Below, in pieces: positions 9,351-17,610 of a DNA stretch of 64,000 bases. Source of the stretch: Paraplanobispora takensis (lineage in GTDB: Bacteria; Actinomycetota; Actinomycetes; Streptosporangiales; Streptosporangiaceae). Under the pieces are notes generated by a model, which was not told the DNA's origin, did not search any database, and saw nothing but the letters and a program-made list of their open reading frames with translations. The first letter of the stretch is position 1. Each line of letters opens with the position of its first letter. The translations under genes and the position numbers were made by a program. The stretch spans positions 43,229 through 107,228 of the forward strand of contig NZ_BOOK01000045.1 in NCBI RefSeq assembly GCF_016863195.1, given 5' to 3'.

Positions 9351-9503
9351 CTCTGGCTCCCCGGACGGACAGGTAGACGGCTGGTGGCCACCTCATGTGA
9401 CCAACCGGCGCGCATCAACGTCAATGGCGACGTCTGGCATCTGTCCATGGTTTACCTGATTGCAAAGAGATGTCTGTCCCGCATCCAAGCTGTGGTCAAA
9501 AGG

Positions 9504-11078
9504 TCAAGACGTCTCCGGGGCCGGCGTCGACTCCGGCGAGAGGCTCTCCGAGGGGGTGGGGACGGGGTCCGGATCGGGCTCGGAAGCCGTTGGTTCTGGG
9601 CTTTCCCACATGATCGTGCAGCTCGGGTCGCCGCCCGCGGACCGGAACGAGACCCGTCCGGAGCCGTTGTTCCCGTTGTCAGAATAAGTGACCCAAATCA
9701 CTCCTGTCGCACCAGCCTTGAGCCGTCCCCGCCGTGGCTGGACGATCAACCCCCCTGACGTGGCCGCCGACCAGTCGAGGGCGGCGTTGCGCGCGGTGAT
9801 CCGGATCTGCCCCGCTCCCTGGCTGATGTCCGAGGGGCACGCGACGGCCAGCCGGGCGGCGGGGCGGGGGGCGGCGGTGCGCGCGGGGCGGGACCGCTGG
9901 GGCACCGTACGCCGGGCCGGGCCGGGGGCGGGCACGGCGGAGGGCGTCACCGAGGGGACCGGCTCCGGGGTGGGCTCGGCTCGCGGGGTGTCCTCCGGCG
10001 TCGCCTCCTGCGGCGAGGTCGTCTCGGGGCCGGGCTCGAAGGTGATCGTCGGCGGTACGGGCTCGGGCGCGGCCTCGGCCAGGCCGGTCGAGCCGGAGCC
10101 GATGTCCTGACCGGTGAGGGCGATCATGCCTCCGGTGGCCGCCAGCAGGCCCACCGCGGCCACGACCATCGGGACGCTGCGCTTGGTCCGCTTGCGCCGG
10201 GCCGCGCGGCGCGGCCCGGACTCGCGGGAGGGCCGGGCGGTCACGACGGGGAAGCCCGACCGGTCGAAGCGGTCGCCCGCCTCGACGACGGCGGCCCTGG
10301 TCGCGTCGAGGGAGGGGTTCACGCACGTCTCGATGACGCGCCGGCGCAGGGAGAGCGGCGGGAAGATCACCGGAACCAGGTCGAGCAGCCGGCCGGCCGA
10401 GACGTGCCGGTCCCGGCGTTCGATGCAGACCTCGCACCGGGCGATGTGGCCCGACAGCCGCCTGCGCAGCATCTGAGGGAGCGGCCCCTCCAGCGAGTCC
10501 ACCATCGCCGACAGGTCGGGGCAGTGCGCCCGGCCGACCCTGGCGAGCACGACCGCGGCGGCGGCGTTCTCCACGTGGTCGCGGGCCCGGCCGAGCCGCG
10601 TCGTGACCTGCCGGGAGGTCAGCCCGACGACCGCGGCGACCTCGCCGGCGCCCAGGCCGTGCCGGAGGGAGAGCTCCAGAATCTCCCGCTCCGGCCCGCT
10701 CAGCTCGGCCAGGGTCTCGTACACCAGCCAGGCGAGTTCTCGCTCCTGAGGGTCGTCGTGGCCTTCCGGGGAGGGTAAGGGCGTCGTCCCCCCTTCGCCC
10801 TGGGGGCGGATCGTGCAGCGGAAGCGGGTGAGGGCGTACAGCCAGGGGCGCAGGCGCCCGGCGTCGCGCAACCGGTCTATGCATCCCTGCGCGGTGACCA
10901 GGGCGTCGTGCACCGCCTCCGCGGCGCCGTCCCGGTCGGCCAGCAGTGAGCCGGCGTAGTCGGTCAGGCGTTCGGCGTAGGCGTCGTAGAGGCTCGCGGG
11001 CGCCTGCGTGTCGGCGTGCCTGAGCGCCTCCACGAGTCGTTGGTCGTCGGCTCGGCCGACGGTCGGCCATCCGGGCAC
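9504..11078 (-). CDS. Membrane-tethered ECF sigma factor with fused zinc-finger anti-sigma-like domain
   Basis: 524 residues. Region 2 lies at ~15-90 and region 4 at ~115-172 (LSGPEREILELSLRHGL, then a helix-turn-helix). An anti-sigma-type zinc motif H211-x3-C215-x2-C218 follows, then a single membrane helix (~303-323), a Pro/Thr/Glu-rich linker (~335-420), a probable beta domain (~425-490) and a Pro/Ser tail. The sigma part should therefore be cytosolic and the last ~200 residues outside. Actinobacterial ECF groups with C-terminal extensions are known; this order implies sensing outside and release or rearrangement inside. Start GTG 11078 has GGGGAGGA nine bases upstream. Confidence 0.88.
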   Translation of the reverse strand: MPGWPTVGRADDQRLVEALRHADTQAPASLYDAYAERLTDYAGSLLADRDGAAEAVHDALVTAQGCIDRLRDAGRLRPWLYALTRFRCTIRPQGEGGTTPLPSPEGHDDPQERELAWLVYETLAELSGPEREILELSLRHGLGAGEVAAVVGLTSRQVTTRLGRARDHVENAAAAVVLARVGRAHCPDLSAMVDSLEGPLPQMLRRRLSGHIARCEVCIERRDRHVSAGRLLDLVPVIFPPLSLRRRVIETCVNPSLDATRAAVVEAGDRFDRSGFPVVTARPSRESGPRRAARRKRTKRSVPMVVAAVGLLAATGGMIALTGQDIGSGSTGLAEAAPEPVPPTITFEPGPETTSPQEATPEDTPRAEPTPEPVPSVTPSAVPAPGPARRTVPQRSRPARTAAPRPAARLAVACPSDISQGAGQIRITARNAALDWSAATSGGLIVQPRRGRLKAGATGVIWVTYSDNGNNGSGRVSFRSAGGDPSCTIMWESPEPTASEPDPDPVPTPSESLSPESTPAPETS

Positions 11079-11205
11079 GGACTTTTCCTCCCCGTAGGAC
11101 GGTTGCGTTCACGGGCCATGCCCGAGACCCCACACGCGTGGGACGCCACTGATTCATTAGGGGTTGTCCTGATATGCCGACCTGGCATGAGCTGGGAAAA
11201 CTGAA

Positions 11206-11234
11206 ACGGCCGGTGCCCGTGGGGCACCGGCCGT
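11206..11234 (-). terminator. Rho-independent terminator after the VWA protein gene
   Basis: A perfect 13 bp stem (ACGGCCGGTGCCC / GGGCACCGGCCGT) with a 3 nt loop. On the minus strand it is followed by TTTCAGTTTTCCC. It lies 39 bp past the stop of the VWA gene. Confidence 0.85.
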
Positions 11235-11272
11235 CCAGAGGAGACGGGAGTGACGAAGATCGGCGGTTGGGA

Positions 11273-13051
11273 TCAGCAGTTGGGCGAGCAGAGGCGGCGC
11301 TTCATGCCCTCCAGGAAGAACTTGCGGATCTGGAGGATCTCCGTGGCGATGTAGGCGTCGCCGTGGGTCGCCTTGGCCAGCGCGTCCATCTGCCGCTTGC
11401 CGCCGGCCGCGTCGGGGCTGTAGGCGATGAGGATGATGCTGACCGGCTTCTCCGGGTCGAACTCCTGCTTGAGGAAGTTCACGATCTCCTTGTTGCTCAT
11501 CCCGCCGTCGGGGTCGTCGTTGCCGGCGCCGTCCGTCAGGATGAGGATCGTGTTGATCTTGTCGCTCTTGTAGGTGTCCTTCATCTTCTTGTAGGCGGCG
11601 GCGAGGGTGTCGTTGAGACCGGTGTCGCCGGTCGCCTTGGCCTGGACCGTCGACAGCTTCTGCCTGATCAGGTCCCGCCGGAGCACGCCCTCCACGTTCT
11701 CGGTCAGCGGGCCGACCGGGACCGCCTCGCGGTAGTCCACGCCCTGGCCGTCGAGGTGGGTCGAGAACTCCCACAGGCCCATCTCGCTGTTGGTGGGGAA
11801 CAGCTGCATGCCCTCAAGGGCGATCTTGGAGATCGCCTGCATCCGGGTCAGGCCGGTGCCGGGCACCGGCAGCGCCATGGTGCCGGAGACGTCCAGCAGG
11901 GTGACGAGCCGGGTGCCGAGGTTGAGCCGCGACCACGACTGCGACAACCGCGCGACGGTCTTGGCGTCGGGCACCTCCAGCGCCTGCGGGGCCTTGGCCT
12001 GGAAACCGCCCGTGTCGGAGATCGCCTTGCCGCCCTTGCCGTCGGGGGTGCGGAAGCCCTGGTCGCGCAGGGTGGTCTTGGCGGCGTCGGTGCCGAGCTC
12101 CTTGGCGAACTCCTCGGCGACCTTGCGCGTGCCCTCGTCGCGGGACATGACCACCACGGGATAGTCCAGGACGAAGGTGCCCTCGGCCGGATAGAGCGGC
12201 ACGGCCGGGACCTCGGGCTTCTTGCCGGTGTTGAACGCCCAGACGCCCTGCTCGGAGGAGATCCCCAGCGGGGTGCGGCGTCCCTTGACCCCCAGGCTGG
12301 CCAGCAGGGCCTCCTGGTCCTTGACCGTCGAGCCGGACAGCGTCTTCATCGCGCCGACCAGCTGCTCCTCGCCGACGCCCGCGGCGGTGGCCACCCCGGA
12401 GGCGGCCAGCAGCGCGCCCAGCCCGGCGGCGTTGAGCGAGGGGTCCAGCGCGAGCACGCGCACCTTGCGGCCGGGGCCGTCGACGTTGGCCGCGTTCGTG
12501 GCGTTGATCATGCCGCTCCAGCTCGCCTCGCCGAAGCTCTTCTTCAGGTTCGACACCATCGATCCGGCGGCCACCATGACCACGGGGGACTGGGCGACGG
12601 AGCCGGAGGCGGCGGGCACGGCCGGGTTCTTCGCGCGCAGGCCGGTCACCCACAGGGACGAGTCCGGGATCCACAGGTCCATCGCGCCGACCTTGCCGCC
12701 GTTGCCGCCCAGCCCGGCGGCCACCGTCGCCGAGGCGGCCTTGCTCACCTTGACGCTCGCGCACCCGCCGTCGACCTCGTGGCCGGCCTTGTTGAACCGG
12801 TCGGCGATCTTCGCCAGGGCGGGCTGGATGTCGGGCGAGGCGGTGACCCGGAGCGCGACCGGGTCCCCGGAGCACCCCCGGTCCCGGTTGATGATCACGA
12901 AGGCGGCGACTCCGAGCAGCACGGCCAGGGCGACCGATCCCGCCAGCGGGACCAGTACCTTGCCCCGCCCCCCGTTCCGTCGACGGCGGGCCGGCTCGTT
13001 GTATGAGGTGTAGCCGTCGTCGAGTTCATCTGTCCGGTGCCGTCCGCCCAC
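11273..13051 (-). CDS. Membrane-anchored solute-binding-like protein with C-terminal von Willebrand factor A domain
   Basis: 592 residues: short cytosolic start, one membrane helix (~31-55), an extracellular-solute-binding-like region (~65-330), then a VWA domain from ~380. The metal-ion-dependent adhesion site is DVSGT (D387, S389, T391; the usual second Ser is Thr), with a later TDGAGNDD loop. VWA domains bind protein partners through the metal, so this may recruit or sense an extracellular ligand. The pair solute-binding plus VWA is a known actinobacterial architecture. The gene stands alone, next to the tethered sigma factor. Start GTG 13051 has GAAGAGGG upstream. Confidence 0.85.
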   Translation of the reverse strand: MGGRHRTDELDDGYTSYNEPARRRRNGGRGKVLVPLAGSVALAVLLGVAAFVIINRDRGCSGDPVALRVTASPDIQPALAKIADRFNKAGHEVDGGCASVKVSKAASATVAAGLGGNGGKVGAMDLWIPDSSLWVTGLRAKNPAVPAASGSVAQSPVVMVAAGSMVSNLKKSFGEASWSGMINATNAANVDGPGRKVRVLALDPSLNAAGLGALLAASGVATAAGVGEEQLVGAMKTLSGSTVKDQEALLASLGVKGRRTPLGISSEQGVWAFNTGKKPEVPAVPLYPAEGTFVLDYPVVVMSRDEGTRKVAEEFAKELGTDAAKTTLRDQGFRTPDGKGGKAISDTGGFQAKAPQALEVPDAKTVARLSQSWSRLNLGTRLVTLLDVSGTMALPVPGTGLTRMQAISKIALEGMQLFPTNSEMGLWEFSTHLDGQGVDYREAVPVGPLTENVEGVLRRDLIRQKLSTVQAKATGDTGLNDTLAAAYKKMKDTYKSDKINTILILTDGAGNDDPDGGMSNKEIVNFLKQEFDPEKPVSIILIAYSPDAAGGKRQMDALAKATHGDAYIATEILQIRKFFLEGMKRRLCSPNC

Positions 13052-13204
13052 GATGCCCTCTTCGGTGTCGATGTCATGAAGCTAGCGGGTCACCCTATCC
13101 AGAGGTAAACCGCAATATTCACGGAACTGTACTGGGAACGCTTAGTGTGGCAAAACACCTCTTTTGGTGCTGTTATCACTCTACGTAGCGGTAGTGAATG
13201 CCTG

Positions 13205-13223
13205 TGTCTCATGAGCTGAGACA
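13205..13223. promoter_or_regulatory. Inverted repeat in divergent promoter region
   Basis: TGTCTCA-TGAGC-TGAGACA, a 7 bp perfect inverted repeat 79 bp before the DUF4184 start. It is in the 250 bp between the divergent VWA and DUF4184 genes. It could be an operator or a leader hairpin. Confidence 0.35.
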
Positions 13224-13301
13224 GGTATGGCCGTACACGTCACGGGATTCCCCGCCACGTAGGCTGCCTCGGGGGACCAGTCGCCGGACCGGGGGGAAGC
13301 C

Positions 13302-14075
13302 GTGCCGTTCACGCCCAGTCACATCGCCGCTGTGCTGCCGCTCGTCTCCTCGGAGCGGATGCGCCGCCTGCTCGATCCGTGGGCGCTGACGCTGGGTGCG
13401 ATGGCGCCTGACCTGCCCATCTTCCTGCCGTTCCTGCCCGACTACCGGATCTGGCACTCGGTGGCGGGCGTGCTGACCCTGGTGCCGGTGGCCGTCGTGC
13501 TGCTCATGGTCGGCTTCCACGGCCTCCTGCGTGAGCCGCTGACCGCGCTGCTGCCCGCCTCCCTGGCCGGTCGCGCGGCCGATCTGGCCCCCGGCCGGTA
13601 CGGCGTGCGCCGCCTGCCGGCCGTGCTCGCCGGAGGCGTCGCCGGGGCGTTCACCCACATGGCCTGGGACTCCTTCACCCACTCCTACAGCTCGGCCGTC
13701 TGGGGGTGGCAGTGGCTGGACGCCCGGGTGGCCGGGCTGCTGCCGGTGTTCCGCGTGCTCCAGTACCTGTCCACGCTCGCGGGCCTGGCCGTCGTGATCT
13801 GGTGGGCCCGGCGGCGGCTGATCCGCATGGAGCCCCGGCCGGTGCCCGCCCGCCTGGCCATGTCCGGCCGGACCCGGCGCCGGGTCCTGGCGGCGACCGT
13901 GGTCGCGACCCTGCTGGGGGCGGCGGCCTGGCCGCTGCTGTTCCCGCCGGACAGCCCCTCCGCCGTGGTCACCCGGCTGGGCGCCGGGGCGATGGCCGGC
14001 TGCTCCCTCGGGCTGCTCGCCTACGCCGTGACGTGGCGGTTCAGGAAGACCGTGACAGTATTCGAAGGTGTCTAA
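13302..14075 (+). CDS. DUF4184 family integral membrane protein
   Basis: 257 residues. The N-terminus MPFTPSHIAAVLPL followed by GAMAPDLPIFL is the DUF4184 hallmark, related to metal-dependent membrane hydrolase-like proteins (YdjM-like). Conserved polar residues include the HS of WHSVAG and THMAWDSFTHS near the membrane. About six hydrophobic segments are present. The biochemical function of the family is unknown. Start is GTG 13302 with a GGGGGGAAG ribosome-binding site. It overlaps the methyltransferase gene by 8 bp, so the two are translated from one message. Confidence 0.88.
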   Translation: MPFTPSHIAAVLPLVSSERMRRLLDPWALTLGAMAPDLPIFLPFLPDYRIWHSVAGVLTLVPVAVVLLMVGFHGLLREPLTALLPASLAGRAADLAPGRYGVRRLPAVLAGGVAGAFTHMAWDSFTHSYSSAVWGWQWLDARVAGLLPVFRVLQYLSTLAGLAVVIWWARRRLIRMEPRPVPARLAMSGRTRRRVLAATVVATLLGAAAWPLLFPPDSPSAVVTRLGAGAMAGCSLGLLAYAVTWRFRKTVTVFEGV

Positions 14076-14925
14076 CGCCCCGCATCCCGGCCTGGCCGAC
14101 TACGCCAACCTGCGCGACGTCGAGCTCCGCAAGAGCCTGGAGGCCGAGCACGGCCTCTTCATCGCCGAGGGCGAGAAGGTGATCCGCCGGGCGGTCGCCG
14201 CCGGCTACCCGGTCCGCTCGGTGCTGCTGACCCGCCGCTGGGTGACCTCCCTGGCCGACGTCCTCGACGGGCTCGGCGACCGCGTCCACGTGGTGGACGA
14301 GGAGGTCATGGACGCCGTCGCCGGGTTCCCCGTGCACCGCGGCGCGCTGGCCTCGATGGAACGGCGGGCGCTGCCCCCGGTGACGGAGATCCTGCGCGGG
14401 GCGGGCGTTCCTCCGGAGGACGGCGGAAAGGCGGACGGGGCGGCGCCCCGGCGCGTCCTGGTCCTGGAGGACCTCGTCGACCACGGCAACGTGGGTGCGA
14501 TCTTCCGTTGCGCCGCCGCCCTGGGCGTCGAGGCCGTGATCCTCTCGCCCCGCTGCGCCGACCCCCTCTACCGCAGGGCGGTGAAGGTCTCCATGGGCGC
14601 GGTCTTCGCGATCCCGTACGCGCGGATGACCAACTGGTACGACGGCCTGGCGGAGCTGCGCGCCGCGGGCTTCCGGACGCTGGCGCTCACCCCCGACCAG
14701 TCCTCCGTCCCGCTGGACGAGGCCGCCATGGGGGAGCGGGTGGCGCTGCTGCTGGGCTCGGAGGGGGACGGGCTCTCCTCCCGCTGGCTGCACGAGGCCG
14801 ATGAGTCCGTGTGCATCCCGATGAGCCCGGCCGCCATGGATCTGGGCGTCGACTCCCTCAACGTGGTGGCGGCCGCGGCCATCGCCTGCCACGGCCTGAT
14901 GCGCGGCGCCCAGGAGCGGGCTTAG
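14068..14925 (+). CDS. SpoU/TrmH-family RNA 2'-O-methyltransferase
   Basis: 285 residues with the trefoil-knot SPOUT fold. An N-terminal substrate-binding part contains FIAEGEKVI. It is followed by DHGNVGAIFRCA (motif 1, with the catalytic Arg), LGSEGDGLS (motif 2, SAM binding) and IPMSPAAMDLGVDSLNV (motif 3). It methylates a ribose in tRNA or rRNA; which RNA cannot be said from sequence. It begins with GTG inside the end of the DUF4184 gene. Confidence 0.93.
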   Translation: MSNAPHPGLADYANLRDVELRKSLEAEHGLFIAEGEKVIRRAVAAGYPVRSVLLTRRWVTSLADVLDGLGDRVHVVDEEVMDAVAGFPVHRGALASMERRALPPVTEILRGAGVPPEDGGKADGAAPRRVLVLEDLVDHGNVGAIFRCAAALGVEAVILSPRCADPLYRRAVKVSMGAVFAIPYARMTNWYDGLAELRAAGFRTLALTPDQSSVPLDEAAMGERVALLLGSEGDGLSSRWLHEADESVCIPMSPAAMDLGVDSLNVVAAAAIACHGLMRGAQERA

Positions 14926-15074
14926 GGGAATCCCTAGGTCGGTTCCCGAGGTACGGCCCGGCGGCGGGGGCTAGATTCGAAGGTCGGCCGCCGCGGGGCG
15001 CCCGGGAAGGCGGGCGGTCGCGCCGGTGCGGGACGGGACATCTCAGCGTCGCGATTCTCGTCTGGAGGTCCGGC

Positions 15075-17498
15075 ATGCTTCTCGGCAAGGTGGCCGTGCC
15101 GCTCCCGGAACTGCGCTGGCCGGTCCAGGTCGTGCTGGAGGGACCGGCCTGCGGAGCACGGCACGACATCGTCGCCCCGGAGGGCTACCTCGTCGAGGCG
15201 CGGCTGGCCGCCGACCTCCTCGACCGGGACCCCCGGCTCCGGTGGATCCGGCCCGAGCCCCACGAGATCGAGCCCGCCGGTCTGACCAGGCTCGTCGCGG
15301 CGAGCCCTCCGTCCCCGGGCGGCTCCGCACCGGACCCGGCGCCGGCCGGTGACGCGCCGGACGCCGCGGAGACCGGCGAGGCGCCCGACGGCGCGTGGAG
15401 CGGCGGTGTGCCGGACACGGCGCGGGCGGGCGGGGCGGCGGGCGCGGCGTGGGCCGATGCCGTACGGGGTGGTGCCGTACGGGGCGATGCCGTACGGGAT
15501 GCGCCGCGGACCGGCACCGCGGTCATCCAGCCGGCGGTGGGATGGGCCCTGGACCGGTCCGCGAGGCCGGTGGTGGGGGAGGAGCTGGTTCTGGTCTCAC
15601 GTCTGGGCGGGAGCGGGACCGGGGCCGCGGACCTGGCGGTCGGGATCCCGGCGGCGATGGAGGCCGCCGGGCAGCTCGGCTGCTCCGTGCCCGGGGAGAG
15701 CGTCGCCCGGCTCGTCGAGGTGACCGGCGGCAGGGCGGCCGTCGTCGACTCCGTCCTGCGGGCGCTGCGGGGTCGCGACGGCGACGCCCTGGAGACGTGC
15801 GTCTGGCGCGCGGCCGACCTCGACGGCCTCATCGCCGGGATCTGCACGAGACTCCTGCACGGGGCCGACGCCGTACGGCTGCACGCCGTCGTCCTGGCGG
15901 CGCGCCTGGGTTACGCCCACGGCGGGCTGCCCGCCCTGCGCCCCGCGCTCCGCGACCCCGAGCGCGAGCCGTGGTGGCAACCGCTCTCCGGCGGCTGGTA
16001 CCGCATGCAGCCCCTGTGGGCCACCGCGCTCCGCGCGATCAGGGTGCGCGGGGACGAGGCCTTCCGGGACCGGCTGACCCGGCTGGTGGGAGAGCTTGAG
16101 GGAGCGCGCGCCTATGAGGAGGCGGTCGACCTCTGCCTGGGCGCGGGCGCCTTCGAGATCGGCGCGGCCCTGGTGGCGGAGGCGGCCGGGGAGCTCGGGT
16201 CCGGCGGGCGGCCCGGCCTCCTCGGACACTGCCTGACCGGGATCCCCCGCTCGGTCCTCGACCGCCATCCGGTCCTGGCGGAGCTGAACCGGGACACGGT
16301 CCGGGACACGGCGGGGCAGGACGGCGGGGCGCTGTGGAACGAGGTCCGTGCGGCGCTGATGAACGGCAGGTTCGGGGCGGCCCTGGCCGCCGGGAAACGG
16401 GCCCGTCAGCTCACGGCCAAGAGCGGGCGGAGTGTGCCCGGGCACCTCGCCCACGCCCTCCGCCTCGCCCGGCGCGCCCGGTGGACCCGCTCGACGGAAC
16501 GGCGCATGCGCCTGCTCCTGCGGGTGGCCGAGGCGGCGAGCCTGCCCTGCGACCTCCCCTCCCGTACGGACCGGGCCGCGTCCCCGGCGTGGACCGGGGA
16601 GGCGATCCCGTACGCCGGGCCGGTCGTGAGGCCGGACGAGGGCACCGAAGGCGGCACCGAAGGCGGCCCTGAAGGCAGCGCTGAAGGCAGCGCTGAAGGC
16701 GGCGTCGACGGGGGCGCCGGTGGGGGCGCCGGTGGGGGAGCCGTCATGCGGGCGCGGTTGCTGGGCGGCCTGCGGGTGACGATCGGGGGGCGTCAGGTGA
16801 CGGGCTGGTCGGGGCATCTGGGCCGGGCGGTCCTCGAATACCTCCTGCTGCGGCATCCCAAGCCGGTACGGCGGGACGCTCTGGCCGACGTCTTCTGGCC
16901 CGGGGTCCCCGAGTCGTCGGCGCGCAACCGTCTCAACGCGGTGCTGTACGGCCTGCGCGGCGATCTCAGGAAGGTCACCGGTTCGCCGGTGGTCGTCTAC
17001 GAGCGGGAGGGCTACTCCCTGGCCGCGGGTCTCGACGTCCGGCTGGACACCGAGGAGTTCATGGCCGGGCGCGCCGAGGCGATCAGGCTCCGGCGGGCGG
17101 GTGACCTGGAGGGGGCGATCGGCCGTCACGAGGCGGCCCTCGCGCTGTACTCCGGCGAGCTGCTGGAGGACTCGCCGTACGTGACCTGGGTGATGCCGGA
17201 ACGCGAGCGGCTGAGCGCGGCCCATCTCGACCTGACGGAGAGCCTGGCCGGTCTCTATCTGGAGGCGGGAGCGTACGCGGCGTGCGCCGACGCCTGCCGC
17301 CGCCTCCTGGTGCGCGACCCCTGCCGGGAGGAGGCGCACCGCCTCCTGATGCGGTGTTACGCCCGGCAGAACCAGCCGCACCGGGCGGCCGCGCAGTACG
17401 AGCTGTGCAGGCGGGAGCTCGACGCGGTCCTCGGCATGACACCGGATCCCGAGACGGACCGCCTGTACGAGGCCGTGCTCCGGCACCGGGCGATCTGA
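15075..17498 (+). CDS. Transcriptional regulator with C-terminal SARP (winged-helix plus BTAD) module
   Basis: 807 residues. The last ~250 (from ~558) form a SARP-like module: an OmpR-type winged helix starting MRARLLGGLRV, then a BTAD helical repeat region ending DAVLGMTPDPET. In most SARPs this module is N-terminal; here it follows ~480 residues of helical, TPR-like sequence and a Gly/Glu repeat linker (EGTEGGTEGG region, ~523-553). No P-loop is visible. The start at 15075 is fixed by GGAGG seven bases upstream; the frame stays open upstream over the methyltransferase gene but that part is not coding. It is convergent with the protease operon at 17611-21832 and may control it. Confidence 0.83.
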   Translation: MLLGKVAVPLPELRWPVQVVLEGPACGARHDIVAPEGYLVEARLAADLLDRDPRLRWIRPEPHEIEPAGLTRLVAASPPSPGGSAPDPAPAGDAPDAAETGEAPDGAWSGGVPDTARAGGAAGAAWADAVRGGAVRGDAVRDAPRTGTAVIQPAVGWALDRSARPVVGEELVLVSRLGGSGTGAADLAVGIPAAMEAAGQLGCSVPGESVARLVEVTGGRAAVVDSVLRALRGRDGDALETCVWRAADLDGLIAGICTRLLHGADAVRLHAVVLAARLGYAHGGLPALRPALRDPEREPWWQPLSGGWYRMQPLWATALRAIRVRGDEAFRDRLTRLVGELEGARAYEEAVDLCLGAGAFEIGAALVAEAAGELGSGGRPGLLGHCLTGIPRSVLDRHPVLAELNRDTVRDTAGQDGGALWNEVRAALMNGRFGAALAAGKRARQLTAKSGRSVPGHLAHALRLARRARWTRSTERRMRLLLRVAEAASLPCDLPSRTDRAASPAWTGEAIPYAGPVVRPDEGTEGGTEGGPEGSAEGSAEGGVDGGAGGGAGGGAVMRARLLGGLRVTIGGRQVTGWSGHLGRAVLEYLLLRHPKPVRRDALADVFWPGVPESSARNRLNAVLYGLRGDLRKVTGSPVVVYEREGYSLAAGLDVRLDTEEFMAGRAEAIRLRRAGDLEGAIGRHEAALALYSGELLEDSPYVTWVMPERERLSAAHLDLTESLAGLYLEAGAYAACADACRRLLVRDPCREEAHRLLMRCYARQNQPHRAAAQYELCRRELDAVLGMTPDPETDRLYEAVLRHRAI
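16644..16735 (+). repeat. In-frame simple repeat encoding an EGG/EGS and GAGGGAG linker
   Basis: Short tandem words (GGCACCGAAGGC, GGCAGCGCTGAA, GGGGGCGCCGGT) inside the SARP-type regulator gene. They encode a flexible acidic then glycine-rich linker between the helical region and the DNA-binding module. Such tracts can change length by slippage. Confidence 0.55.
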
Positions 17499-17555
17499 CC
17501 GGCGGGGCCGGCGGGCTGCGCGCTCCGACCGGCCGGGACCGGTGGGTCGCGCTCC

Positions 17556-17605
17556 GGCGGAGACCGGCGGGGCCGCCCGCCCGGACGTCCCCGCCGGTCT
17601 CCGCC
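17556..17605. terminator. Bidirectional hairpin between the SARP-type regulator and the protease operon
   Basis: A perfect 17 bp stem (17556-17572 with 17589-17605; GGCGGAGACCGG... paired with ...CCGGTCTCCGCC) and a 16 nt loop. It sits between two convergent stops, 6 bp from the protease stop. There is no T-run, as often seen in actinomycetes. Confidence 0.7.
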
Positions 17606-17610
17606 CCGGA

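Noticed and set aside
14811..15074. Upstream extension of the SARP-type regulator frame
   Set aside because: It overlaps the methyltransferase gene and lacks a ribosome-binding site; GGAGG fixes the start at 15075.
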